Origin: Hyphomicrobiales bacterium
GTDB taxonomy: Bacteria > Pseudomonadota > Alphaproteobacteria > Rhizobiales > Beijerinckiaceae
Length of the DNA: 64,000 nt
Reading direction: 5' to 3'
Assembly (NCBI GenBank): GCA_900466745.1
Contig: UBNE01000015.1
Coordinates: 1-64,000 of the forward strand
In this document: one piece after another, positions 34,396 to 41,392 of the stretch
How the letters are laid out: each line of letters opens with the position of its first letter
How positions within the stretch are numbered: position 1 is the first letter of the stretch
The notes under the pieces: model-generated
Told to the model about the DNA's origin: nothing
The model's input: the letters and a program-made list of their open reading frames with translations, nothing else
Database searches by the model: none
Program-made: the position numbers and the translations under genes

Positions 34396-36432
34396 ATGAA
34401 CCGTCACATCGACCTGCCGCCGCTCATGCGTGCGGCGGACCTCTTGCCGTCCTCAATCGACCGGGAGGCGCGCACCATCGAAGTCATCTGGTCGACCGGC
34501 GCGCGCGTCCGCCGGCATCCGTTCTTCAGCGATCCCTTCGACGAAGAACTCGCCATGGACCCGCAATCGGTTCGGCTTGATCGCCTCAATGGCGGTGCGC
34601 CTCTTCTGAAGGTCCATGACGCTTCGGCGCTCGACAGCGTGATCGGTTCGGTCGTGCCCGGCAGCGCCAGGATCGAGAACGGCCGCGGCCTTGCCCGCGT
34701 GCGGTTTTCAGAGCGCGAGGACGCCGAGGCCGTATGGCGGGACGTCGAGGCCGGGCACATCCGAGCGGTCTCGATTGGCTATCAGGTCCATCGCTTCGAG
34801 GTGACCAAGCAGGCCGGAGCCCCGGAGCTTTGGCGTGCTGTCGACTGGACACCGTTCGAGATCTCCGCCGTGCCGATCGGCGCCGATCCGGCAGCAGGCT
34901 TCCGCTTGCACGACACCACGGACGGAACGCCGCTGATCCCCTGCGTGATCGCGCGGGCCGATGTCGCCAATGCCCGCACAGACCCGGCGCCGCCCCCGTC
35001 AACACCCATCCGCGCTTCCACCCTTCAACGCAAGGAGCCTGTCCCGATGGACGAGATTGAAACCACCGATACTGCGACCGCCGAGAGCGGTGGCGCCGAA
35101 GCCACCCGCACCTTGGACAAGACCACGCCTGCGCCGGATGCGGAGGCTATCGCCACGCGCGCACGGGACACCGAGCGTGAACGTGTCGCCACCATCTACG
35201 ACCTTGCCGGGCGGCTCTCGCTGGATCGAGGCTTCGCCGAGGATCTGGTGAAACGCGGCGTCGCCATCGATGCAGCACGCACCGCCATTCTCCACAAGGT
35301 GGCAGCGGAAGCAGACAAGGTGCGCGTGGCCTCTCAGGTTAGCGTGCCGCTCGGTGGCCGCGACGAGCGGGTGACCCGCCGCGAAGCGGTCGCCAACGCG
35401 CTCCTCCACCGCTATGCCCCGACGCTCTTCCCTTTGACGGATCCGGCGAGGGAATATCGCGGCATGACGCTGCTCGAACTCGCCCGCGAGCAGCTGAGTT
35501 CGGCTGGCGTCAATGTGCGCGGTCTCTCGCGGGACGAGATCGCAACGCGCGCGCTGCATTCGGCTTCGGACTTTCCCGAGATCCTCTCGGCAGTAACCAA
35601 CAAGACGTTGCGCCAGGCCTACGAGGTCTATCCGCGCACGTTCATGCCTTTCTGCCGGCAGGTCCTCGCCACCGACTTCAAGGCGATGAACCGCGTCCAG
35701 ATCGGTGAAGCGCCCCAGCTGTTGAAGGTCGATGAAGGTGGCGAATTCAAGCGCGGCACCATTGCGGAGTCGAAGGAGAGCTATCGCATCGAAACTTATG
35801 GCCGTGTCGTCGCCATCACCCGCCAGGTCCTCATCAACGACGATCTCGACGCCTTCACCCGCATCCCCGCCATGTACGGCACGGCGATCGCAACGCTCGA
35901 AAGCGACGTCGTGTGGGGCATCGTTACCGCAAACGCCAACATGGCGGATGGTGTCGCGCTCTTCCACGCGACCCATAAGAACCTCGCTTCCCCGGCCTCA
36001 GCGCTCAGCGTTGCCGCCATTGGGGACGGTCGGACGGCCATGGCCAAACAGACCGGCCTCGACAAGAAGACCGTTCTCAACGTGCGCCCGGCTTATGTGC
36101 TGGTGCCGGCCGCGCTCGAACTCGCCGCCGAGCAGATCATCGCGCAAAACCTCGTCCCGGCGAAGACCGGCGATGTCGTGCCGCAATCCATCCGGACGCT
36201 CACCCCTATTGCCGAGCCCCGGCTCGACGCGGCAAGCGCCACCGCTTGGTATCTCGCCGCGAACCCGGCGCAGATCGACACGATCGAATACGCCTATCTC
36301 GAAGGTCAGCAGGGCGCCTATATCGAAACCCGCAACGGCTTCGATGTCGACGGCGTCGAGATCAAGTGCCGTCTCGACTTTGGCGCGAAGGCGATCGACT
36401 GGCGCGGCCTCTATCGCAATCCCGGCGCCTGA
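34396..36432 (+). CDS. Prohead protease-major capsid fusion protein
   Basis: A 678-residue polyprotein. Residues 1-190 are a prohead protease of the HK97/U35 type, with the catalytic histidine in LLKVHDA (about 75) and serine in IRAVSIGYQV (about 126). A proline/threonine-rich linker (about 200-260) leads into a helical scaffold-like part (residues 270-320), and residues 330-678 are an HK97-fold major capsid protein (ATRALHSASDFPEILSAV, FKRGTIAESKESYRIETYGRV, WGIVTANANMADG). ATG at 34396 has an AAGGA site. The protein must process itself during prohead maturation. Confidence 0.9.
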   Translation: MNRHIDLPPLMRAADLLPSSIDREARTIEVIWSTGARVRRHPFFSDPFDEELAMDPQSVRLDRLNGGAPLLKVHDASALDSVIGSVVPGSARIENGRGLARVRFSEREDAEAVWRDVEAGHIRAVSIGYQVHRFEVTKQAGAPELWRAVDWTPFEISAVPIGADPAAGFRLHDTTDGTPLIPCVIARADVANARTDPAPPPSTPIRASTLQRKEPVPMDEIETTDTATAESGGAEATRTLDKTTPAPDAEAIATRARDTERERVATIYDLAGRLSLDRGFAEDLVKRGVAIDAARTAILHKVAAEADKVRVASQVSVPLGGRDERVTRREAVANALLHRYAPTLFPLTDPAREYRGMTLLELAREQLSSAGVNVRGLSRDEIATRALHSASDFPEILSAVTNKTLRQAYEVYPRTFMPFCRQVLATDFKAMNRVQIGEAPQLLKVDEGGEFKRGTIAESKESYRIETYGRVVAITRQVLINDDLDAFTRIPAMYGTAIATLESDVVWGIVTANANMADGVALFHATHKNLASPASALSVAAIGDGRTAMAKQTGLDKKTVLNVRPAYVLVPAALELAAEQIIAQNLVPAKTGDVVPQSIRTLTPIAEPRLDAASATAWYLAANPAQIDTIEYAYLEGQQGAYIETRNGFDVDGVEIKCRLDFGAKAIDWRGLYRNPGA

Positions 36433-36477
36433 TCCGGTTGCGATCGTCAACGCCTTTCCACTCAAGGAACAGAAGCC

Positions 36478-36813
36478 ATGAAGAACTATGTCCAGCCTGG
36501 GCGCACGATCACGCTCGCCGCGCCTTATGCCGTCGCGTCCGGCGACGGTCTCCTCGTCGGCTCCATCTTCGGTGTTGCGACCGCTTCCGCCGCACTTGGC
36601 GAACTGGTCGAGGCACACTTTGTCGGCGTCTTCGATCTGAAGAAGACCGCGAGCCAAGCCTGGTCCGTCGGCGACAAGGTCTATTGGGACAACACCGCCA
36701 AGGAAGTCACAAAGACCGTCAGCACCAATACGTTGATCGGTGCAGCGATCGAGGCTGTCGGCAGCGGCGCCGGTGAAACCATCGGGCGCGTTCGGCTGAA
36801 CGGCACCGTCTAA
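36478..36813 (+). CDS. DUF2190 protein (capsid decoration-like)
   Basis: A 111-residue beta-rich protein: YVQPGRTITLAAPYAVASGDGLLVGSIFGVA, VEAHFVGVFDLKKTASQAWSVGDKVYWDN, IGRVRLNGTV. This is the DUF2190 family, found next to major capsid genes and probably a head decoration or stabilising protein. Its stop overlaps by four bases the stop of the antisense RES gene. Confidence 0.88.
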   Translation: MKNYVQPGRTITLAAPYAVASGDGLLVGSIFGVATASAALGELVEAHFVGVFDLKKTASQAWSVGDKVYWDNTAKEVTKTVSTNTLIGAAIEAVGSGAGETIGRVRLNGTV

Positions 36814-37586
36814 ATGTTGCGCCGCTCCCAGTTCAAGGCGGCGATACGCGGATCGGCAGCAAACGCATCGCGCGGAAATTCCAGCGCTTGGCGAGGAAAC
36901 TCGCAAAGTGCCTGAACGCCGGAGGCACTCAAACGTATGCGCCAAGTCTGGCGATCGACTGGGGCGGGCTTCGCAAAGGCACGGCACATGAGGATGGCCA
37001 GATTGCTGCCCTTCGCCGGATCGCGCACCGACTGGTAACAAATCGCATCCGCATCGGCCGTTCTGGCGGCGTCGGCGAAAGCCTGACATCCTGTGTAGTC
37101 GATAAGATCGGTCCAGAGCTTCTGGTCGGCGGACAGCGGTTCTCGTGTCAAATCCAGCAACCGGGCGGTCCCTATGTCGGCGGAAAAGGCAGTGTATTCC
37201 GCCGCATCAGACGGCCAGGGAGTGTCAGGCGACTCAGCGAAGAACAGGAGTCTATAGAACGCCATCTCGGCCACAGCGGTCGAAGGGTTCTCAGCCGCAT
37301 AGTAGACGCCGAGCGTGCGCCCGGCGCGCCGGAAGCGGGAGCCGTTTGGATAGACGGCGCCATAGCGGAACGGCGTCGCCAGCAGAAAATCGAGGTGGCG
37401 GCACTCCGGAGGGATTGCCGGCTTGGTGTCCTCGATCAGGTCTTCCAACAACTCCTGCTCGGCTAACGTATCGGTCAGCTTCAGCGTCGAGACGCGATGC
37501 TGGGCTTCGACTAGCCGCCAGCACGCGCCATGGAAGTGACGGAGCTCAGACGAGAGCGCGACGCGCGTCCAGATAGTCGATGACAT
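36810..37586 (-). CDS. RES-domain toxin (NAD+ phosphorylase family)
   Basis: A 258-residue protein with the RES domain. An Arg/Tyr active-site context is visible in FRRAGRTLGVYYAAENPSTAVAEMAFYR (the conserved arginines, tyrosine and glutamate, about residues 82-110) and the serine segment CYQSVRDPAKGSNLAIL. RES toxins degrade NAD+ and are held by an Xre-type antitoxin, which is encoded directly upstream with a 41-base overlap. The gene is on the opposite strand to the surrounding head genes and touches DUF2190 stop to stop: a small inserted stability or phage-defence cassette. Confidence 0.88.
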   Translation of the reverse strand: MSSTIWTRVALSSELRHFHGACWRLVEAQHRVSTLKLTDTLAEQELLEDLIEDTKPAIPPECRHLDFLLATPFRYGAVYPNGSRFRRAGRTLGVYYAAENPSTAVAEMAFYRLLFFAESPDTPWPSDAAEYTAFSADIGTARLLDLTREPLSADQKLWTDLIDYTGCQAFADAARTADADAICYQSVRDPAKGSNLAILMCRAFAKPAPVDRQTWRIRLSASGVQALCEFPRQALEFPRDAFAADPRIAALNWERRNI

Positions 37587-37926
37587 CGACGAGCCCGCTC
37601 ACGGTTTGCACCTTCTCGATCGGCCGGGCGTCGAGGACGGTATTGGGGTTGGCAAGCCAGCTTGCAGCGACCTTCTCGTCGCCGCCGGCGATCGCATCGA
37701 GCGACCGGAACAGGCGTACGAAGAGCACCGCAAGCTCGAACGGCTTCGTGCCGGGATCGAGCCCGAAGTCGCCGCGCTTCATGCGCGACACCGTTGCCTC
37801 GCTGACGCCGATGACGGTGGCGAGGATCCGGGCGGTCACGCCCAACTGATCTGCGGCGCGAAGAACGGCCTTCGTGACAACGGCCCCGGCTTCGGGGCGA
37901 GCGGCAGCGGACTGAAGGGGGGGCAT
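37546..37926 (-). CDS. Xre/ParS-type antitoxin (MbcA-like) of the RES toxin
   Basis: A 126-residue antitoxin. The N-terminal HTH (VLRAADQLGVTARILATVIGVSEATVSRMKRGDFGLDPGTK, residues 21-61) is followed by FELAVLFVRLFRSLDAIAGGDEKVAASWLANPNTVLDARP, the DUF2384 toxin-binding domain, ending VDVIDYLDARR. The ATG at 37926 has a GAAAGGAAG site; the AT-rich 37927-37986 stretch must hold its promoter. It neutralises the RES enzyme and probably represses the operon. Confidence 0.88.
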   Translation of the reverse strand: MPPLQSAAARPEAGAVVTKAVLRAADQLGVTARILATVIGVSEATVSRMKRGDFGLDPGTKPFELAVLFVRLFRSLDAIAGGDEKVAASWLANPNTVLDARPIEKVQTVSGLVDVIDYLDARRALV

Positions 37927-37986
37927 GGGCGCTTCCTTTCTACAGGAATAATATACAAAGAAACTTGCTAACGAAAGGAAAATCCC

Positions 37987-38301
37987 GTGGAGGCGTTCCG
38001 TGCCGCCATCGACACCCTGTTTACCGACCCCAACCTTACTGAGACAGCGCATTGGAAGGCCGGAGGGATCGGGTCAGAGGTTGCCGTGCCAGTCATCCCG
38101 AAGGCGCCGGATGCCAGCGACAGCTTCGGTGACACCCGCGTCGTGCTGCCGACGGTCGTCCTGGATGTCCGGAAATCCGACATATTGGCGCCAGCCGAAG
38201 GCGACCTGGTCGAAATCGGCGCTTCGACCTTCAAGGTGATCGGAACGCCCATGATTGACCGGCTCGGCATGATCTGGGCCTGCGAAATGGTCGAACTGTG
38301 A
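37987..38301 (+). CDS. Head-tail joining protein
   Basis: A 104-residue protein starting with GTG at 37987 behind a good AAAGGA site. The pattern MEAFRAAIDTLFTDPNLTETAHW, VVLPTVVLDVRKSDILAPAEGDLVEIG and FKVIGTPMIDRLGMIWACEM fits the short beta-barrel head-tail attachment proteins (lambda gpFII-like) of alphaproteobacterial phages. It resumes the head operon after the toxin-antitoxin insertion. Confidence 0.7.
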   Translation: MEAFRAAIDTLFTDPNLTETAHWKAGGIGSEVAVPVIPKAPDASDSFGDTRVVLPTVVLDVRKSDILAPAEGDLVEIGASTFKVIGTPMIDRLGMIWACEMVEL

Positions 38302-38302
38302 G

Positions 38303-38935
38303 ATGCGACTGACAATCCAGATGCCTGATCTCGGCAAGGCGCTCGCGGGCACCGAACAGGCCATCGAAAGTGCCGTCACATCCGGGATGCGCGACGCGAC
38401 GACTGGGCTCAAGGACGCGCTGCGTCAGGACGTCATGTCGGCCCGGCTCGGCGAGCGACTGTCGCGGACGTGGCGCGGGAAAACCTATCCCGATACCGGA
38501 GCGAGCATGGAGGCCGCCGCCTTCGTCTGGTCGAACGCGCCCAAGCTGATCGACGCCTTCGATCGTGGGGTGGTGATCCGCTCGAAGAACGGCTTCTGGC
38601 TTGCCATCCCGACGGCTGCGGCCGGGCCGCGTGGCATTGGAGCCAATGGCAGATCGGCACGCATCACGCCGGGCGGCTGGGAACGCAGGACCGGCATGCG
38701 ATTGCGCTTCGTTTATCGTCGCGGTCGCCCTTCGCTGCTCGTTGCGGACAATGCCCGCATCAACAGCAAGGGTCGCGCCGCGCCTAACCGGCGAAAGACG
38801 GGGCAGGCAACGGCTGTGATCTTCCTGCTCGTCCCGCAGGTCTCCCTGCGCAAGCGCCTCGATATCGACGCTGCGGCGCGGGTATGGGCCGGGCGCGTGC
38901 CGTCCCTCATCGCCCGACATTGGCGAACGTCATGA
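38303..38935 (+). CDS. DUF6441 phage protein
   Basis: A 210-residue basic protein with the DUF6441 pattern: EQAIESAVTSGMRDATTGLKDALRQDV, LSRTWRGKTYPD, FVWSNAPKLIDAFDRGVVIRSKNGFWLAIPT, and a C-terminal basic region. Its place after the head-tail joiner and before the tail terminator-like gene is that of a gpZ-like tail completion protein. It starts one base after the previous stop. Confidence 0.82.
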   Translation: MRLTIQMPDLGKALAGTEQAIESAVTSGMRDATTGLKDALRQDVMSARLGERLSRTWRGKTYPDTGASMEAAAFVWSNAPKLIDAFDRGVVIRSKNGFWLAIPTAAAGPRGIGANGRSARITPGGWERRTGMRLRFVYRRGRPSLLVADNARINSKGRAAPNRRKTGQATAVIFLLVPQVSLRKRLDIDAAARVWAGRVPSLIARHWRTS

Positions 38936-39366
38936 CCTCGAAACGCGAAGCGGTCCTGAAGGCCGTCACCGCCCGGATCGTCGGGGCGCTACCCGGCGCG
39001 GAGGTGAAGCGCAATCTCGCCAAGGCGGAACGGATCGGCCCCGGCGGTCTCGTCGTCGTCCGCGATGGCGATCCCGGCGAGCCGGAGGTGACGCTGTCAC
39101 CACTCACTTATCTCTATAGCCACCGCGTGCCCGTGGAGATCGCGGCCTATGAGAGCGCAACGCTGCCTCGTGAGGCGGTCATCGACCAGATGCTCGGGGC
39201 CATCGGGGCGTCGTTCGTGAGCGACCGCACGCTCGGGGGGCTCTGCGACTGGATCGAAGCAGAAGCGCCAGTGACCGACGATGTGGAGACGCTCGGCGCA
39301 CTGCCGGGGCGCATCGCCGAATTCTCGATCCTCGCCATCTACGCGACTTCAGACCCGCTGGGCTGA
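38932..39366 (+). CDS. Probable tail terminator protein
   Basis: A 144-residue protein starting at the ATG overlapping the DUF6441 stop (ATGA). It has an alpha-beta layout (KREAVLKAVTARIVGAL..., HRVPVEIAAYESA, REAVIDQMLGAIGASFVSDRTLGGLCDWIEAEAP, IAEFSILAIYAT) like the gpU/minor tail family. Homologues in alphaproteobacterial prophages are often mislabelled 'acyl-CoA transferase', for which nothing in the sequence speaks. It directly precedes the tail tube gene. Confidence 0.65.
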   Translation: MTSKREAVLKAVTARIVGALPGAEVKRNLAKAERIGPGGLVVVRDGDPGEPEVTLSPLTYLYSHRVPVEIAAYESATLPREAVIDQMLGAIGASFVSDRTLGGLCDWIEAEAPVTDDVETLGALPGRIAEFSILAIYATSDPLG

Positions 39367-39428
39367 ACGCGGATCGGTCTGCGCAGGCGGACCAGCAATT
39401 CTGACCATTCACATCAAGGAGCATCGAC

Positions 39429-40694
39429 ATGGCGCGCGCACGCGGCGCGAACGCCGGCCTCGCGGCCGTGTTCGAATCGACCTACGGAGTCCCTCCGGCC
39501 TCCGGCTACCGCAAGCTCCCCTTCGTCTCGGCTAATCTCGGCGAAGAGCAAAGCCTGATCGAGAGCGATCTTCTCGGCTTCGGGCGGGAGCCGCAGCAGC
39601 CGGCCTACGACGTCATCAACAACGAGGGCGACGTCGTCGTCCCGGTCGACCAGCGCAATATCGGCTTCTGGCTGCGCGGCCTCATGGGGCCACCCACGAG
39701 TGCTGCTGTGGTCGCAGCCAGCGGTTCGATCGTGTTCTCAGCCCAACCCGCCAATAGTTCGACGATCACGCTGAACGGCATCGCGTGGACCTTCGTCAGC
39801 TCCGCTCCGAGCGGGAACGAGAGCCAGATCGGCGCCAATCTCGCAGCGACCCTGACGAACCTCGTGACCGCTCTGAACGCCTCAGCAGTCTCGCAGATCG
39901 CCGCGGCAACCTACGCCCAGACGGGCGGCACGACGCTCACCATCACCCACGACACGATCGGAGCTGCCGGCAATGCCTATACGCTTGCCACGCAGGCGGC
40001 GTCGAACGGCACGCCGTCGGGCGCGACCCTCGCCGGCGGCGCCAACAGCCATACCTTCGTCTCGGGAGCGCAATCCCTGCCGTCAATGGCAATCGAGATG
40101 CAACTTCCCGACGTGCCCTTCTTCGGCATGACCTACGGCGCGCGGGTCAATCGGTTCCAGGTCCAGGCACAACGCTCCGGCCTTCTCTCGGCAACGATCA
40201 ATCTCATTGCACAGGGAGAGAGCGTCGCAACGAGCACGCAAGCTGGAACGCCCACGAGCCTGGTGCTCGATCGCTTCTCGCAATTTCAGGGCGAGGTGAA
40301 GCGCAACGGCGTTGCACTCGGCAATATCGTCTCAGCCGAGCTCGCCTATTCCAACAATCTCGAACGGGTCGAAGTCATCCGCTCGGACGGGCGCATCGCC
40401 GATGCCGACCCCGGCATCATCGCCGCGACGGGCACGATCACCACCCGTTTCTCCGACACCACGCTCGTCGATCAGGCGACCAATCGGACGCCCTGTGAAC
40501 TCTCCTTCGGCTGGACGGCGGGTCCGAGCGCGTCGCTCACCTGGACGCTGCATCGCGTGTTTCTGCCGCGCGGTGATCGCCAGATCCAAGGCCCGGGCGG
40601 CATCCAGATCCCCTTCGCGTTCCAGTCGGCCAGGGACCCGACTCTCAACCAGACCGCAACCTGCGTCCTCATCAACGATGTCGCCTCATACTGA
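39429..40694 (+). CDS. Tail tube protein with inserted Ig/adhesin-like domain
   Basis: A 421-residue major tail protein. The N- and C-terminal parts (GLAAVFESTYGVPPASGYRKLPFVSANL, VINNEGDVVVPVDQRNIGFWLRGLMG, and SVATSTQAGTPTSL..., LEFGWTA-like C-terminal strands) form the tail tube fold. Residues about 95-210 are a Ser/Thr/Ala/Gly-rich segment (ITLNGIAWTFVSSAPSG..., TTLTITHDTIGAAGNAYTLAT) that looks like a surface-exposed domain decorating the tail. An AAGGAGCATCGAC leader supports the ATG at 39429. Polymerised rings make the tail tube. Confidence 0.85.
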   Translation: MARARGANAGLAAVFESTYGVPPASGYRKLPFVSANLGEEQSLIESDLLGFGREPQQPAYDVINNEGDVVVPVDQRNIGFWLRGLMGPPTSAAVVAASGSIVFSAQPANSSTITLNGIAWTFVSSAPSGNESQIGANLAATLTNLVTALNASAVSQIAAATYAQTGGTTLTITHDTIGAAGNAYTLATQAASNGTPSGATLAGGANSHTFVSGAQSLPSMAIEMQLPDVPFFGMTYGARVNRFQVQAQRSGLLSATINLIAQGESVATSTQAGTPTSLVLDRFSQFQGEVKRNGVALGNIVSAELAYSNNLERVEVIRSDGRIADADPGIIAATGTITTRFSDTTLVDQATNRTPCELSFGWTAGPSASLTWTLHRVFLPRGDRQIQGPGGIQIPFAFQSARDPTLNQTATCVLINDVASY

Positions 40695-40704
40695 AGGAAA
40701 ACCC

Positions 40705-41061
40705 ATGCTCAAGCTCGATGTCATTTCGGAAACGCCTGTCGATCTCGACCTCCTGTCGGGCGTTCGCGTCACCGTGCGTCCGATCACCGTCGCCGCGATG
40801 CTGCTGGCGCGCGCCGCAGCCGCCGAGGTGCTGCGCGCAGCGGATGACGATGCCACCATCGCGGCGGGTGAGGCCTTCACCCGTGCGCTCGCGCGGCACG
40901 CAATCGTGAGTTGGGACGGTGTCGGCGACAAGGACGGCACCCCGGTGAAGCCGACGCCGGAGCGCATCGATCAGCTCATGGACCATTGGCCGGCTTTTGA
41001 CGCCTTCGACCGGCTCTATGTCGGGCCGGCTCTCACCGGGTTCGATGAAAAAAACGTCTGA
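40705..41061 (+). CDS. Tail assembly chaperone, unshifted form (gpG-like)
   Basis: A 118-residue acidic-helical protein (LKLDVISETPVDLDLLSGVRVTVRPITVAAMLLARAAAAEVLR..., MDHWPAFDAFDRLYVGPALTG) located between tail tube and tape measure, the place of lambda gpG. It ends at TGA 41059-41061, directly after the heptamer A-AAA-AAC. A share of ribosomes should slip back one base there and continue into the next frame to give a fusion of about 221 residues. AAGGAAA precedes the ATG. Confidence 0.8.
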   Translation: MLKLDVISETPVDLDLLSGVRVTVRPITVAAMLLARAAAAEVLRAADDDATIAAGEAFTRALARHAIVSWDGVGDKDGTPVKPTPERIDQLMDHWPAFDAFDRLYVGPALTGFDEKNV

Positions 41062-41095
41062 TCGCCCTCGCCACATGGCACTTCGACGGGGGCGA
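41049..41095 (+). other. Predicted -1 programmed ribosomal frameshift site
   Basis: A canonical slippery heptamer A-AAA-AAC (41049-41055) in the correct phase, six spacer bases, then a hairpin candidate TCGCCC (41062-41067) with GGGCGA (41090-41095). The stop of the unshifted frame follows four bases after the slip site. Confidence 0.8.
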
Positions 41096-41369
41096 AAGCT
41101 ATTGCTCGGCGTGTCCGAGCCGGTGCCTTGATTGCCCCTATGAGATCAATGCGCCGCAGACTGGCGACGGGCTTCTTGCCTGGGAAGTGATCCGTCGCTC
41201 GACTGGACAGATCCGAGCGGTGATGGGAACGGCCTATGCGCTCGACTTCGCCGCGATCCTGGCGCTCGCGCAGGCGATGGGGGCCGGCACCGCGCTCCTT
41301 GCTGACATCTTGCCCGAAATCGAACCGATCGTCGTCGCCGCCTACCGGCGCGGGACCGACGGTGCCTGA
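41049..41369 (+). CDS. Frameshift extension of the tail chaperone (T part, DUF7697-like)
   Basis: An open frame of 106 codons (-1 relative to the upstream gene) with good coding character: LIALATWHFDGGESYCSACPSRCLDCPYEINAP carries a C-x2-C-x3-C-x2-C group, followed by WEVIRRSTGQIRAVMGTAYALDFAAILALAQAMG. It has no ATG, GTG or TTG near its beginning; a TGA at 41046-41048 closes the frame just upstream. It can therefore be made only by -1 frameshifting at 41049-41055. The cysteine-rich pattern resembles a small family seen at this place in alphaproteobacterial phages. Confidence 0.78.
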   Translation, partial: KKRLIALATWHFDGGESYCSACPSRCLDCPYEINAPQTGDGLLAWEVIRRSTGQIRAVMGTAYALDFAAILALAQAMGAGTALLADILPEIEPIVVAAYRRGTDGA

Positions 41370-41392
41370 GCCCGGAAAGCCGATCCACCTCC

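Noticed and set aside
41045..41047. ATG just before the slip site as a normal start for the chaperone T part
   Set aside because: It is in the third frame, not in that of the T part, and leads to no useful product.
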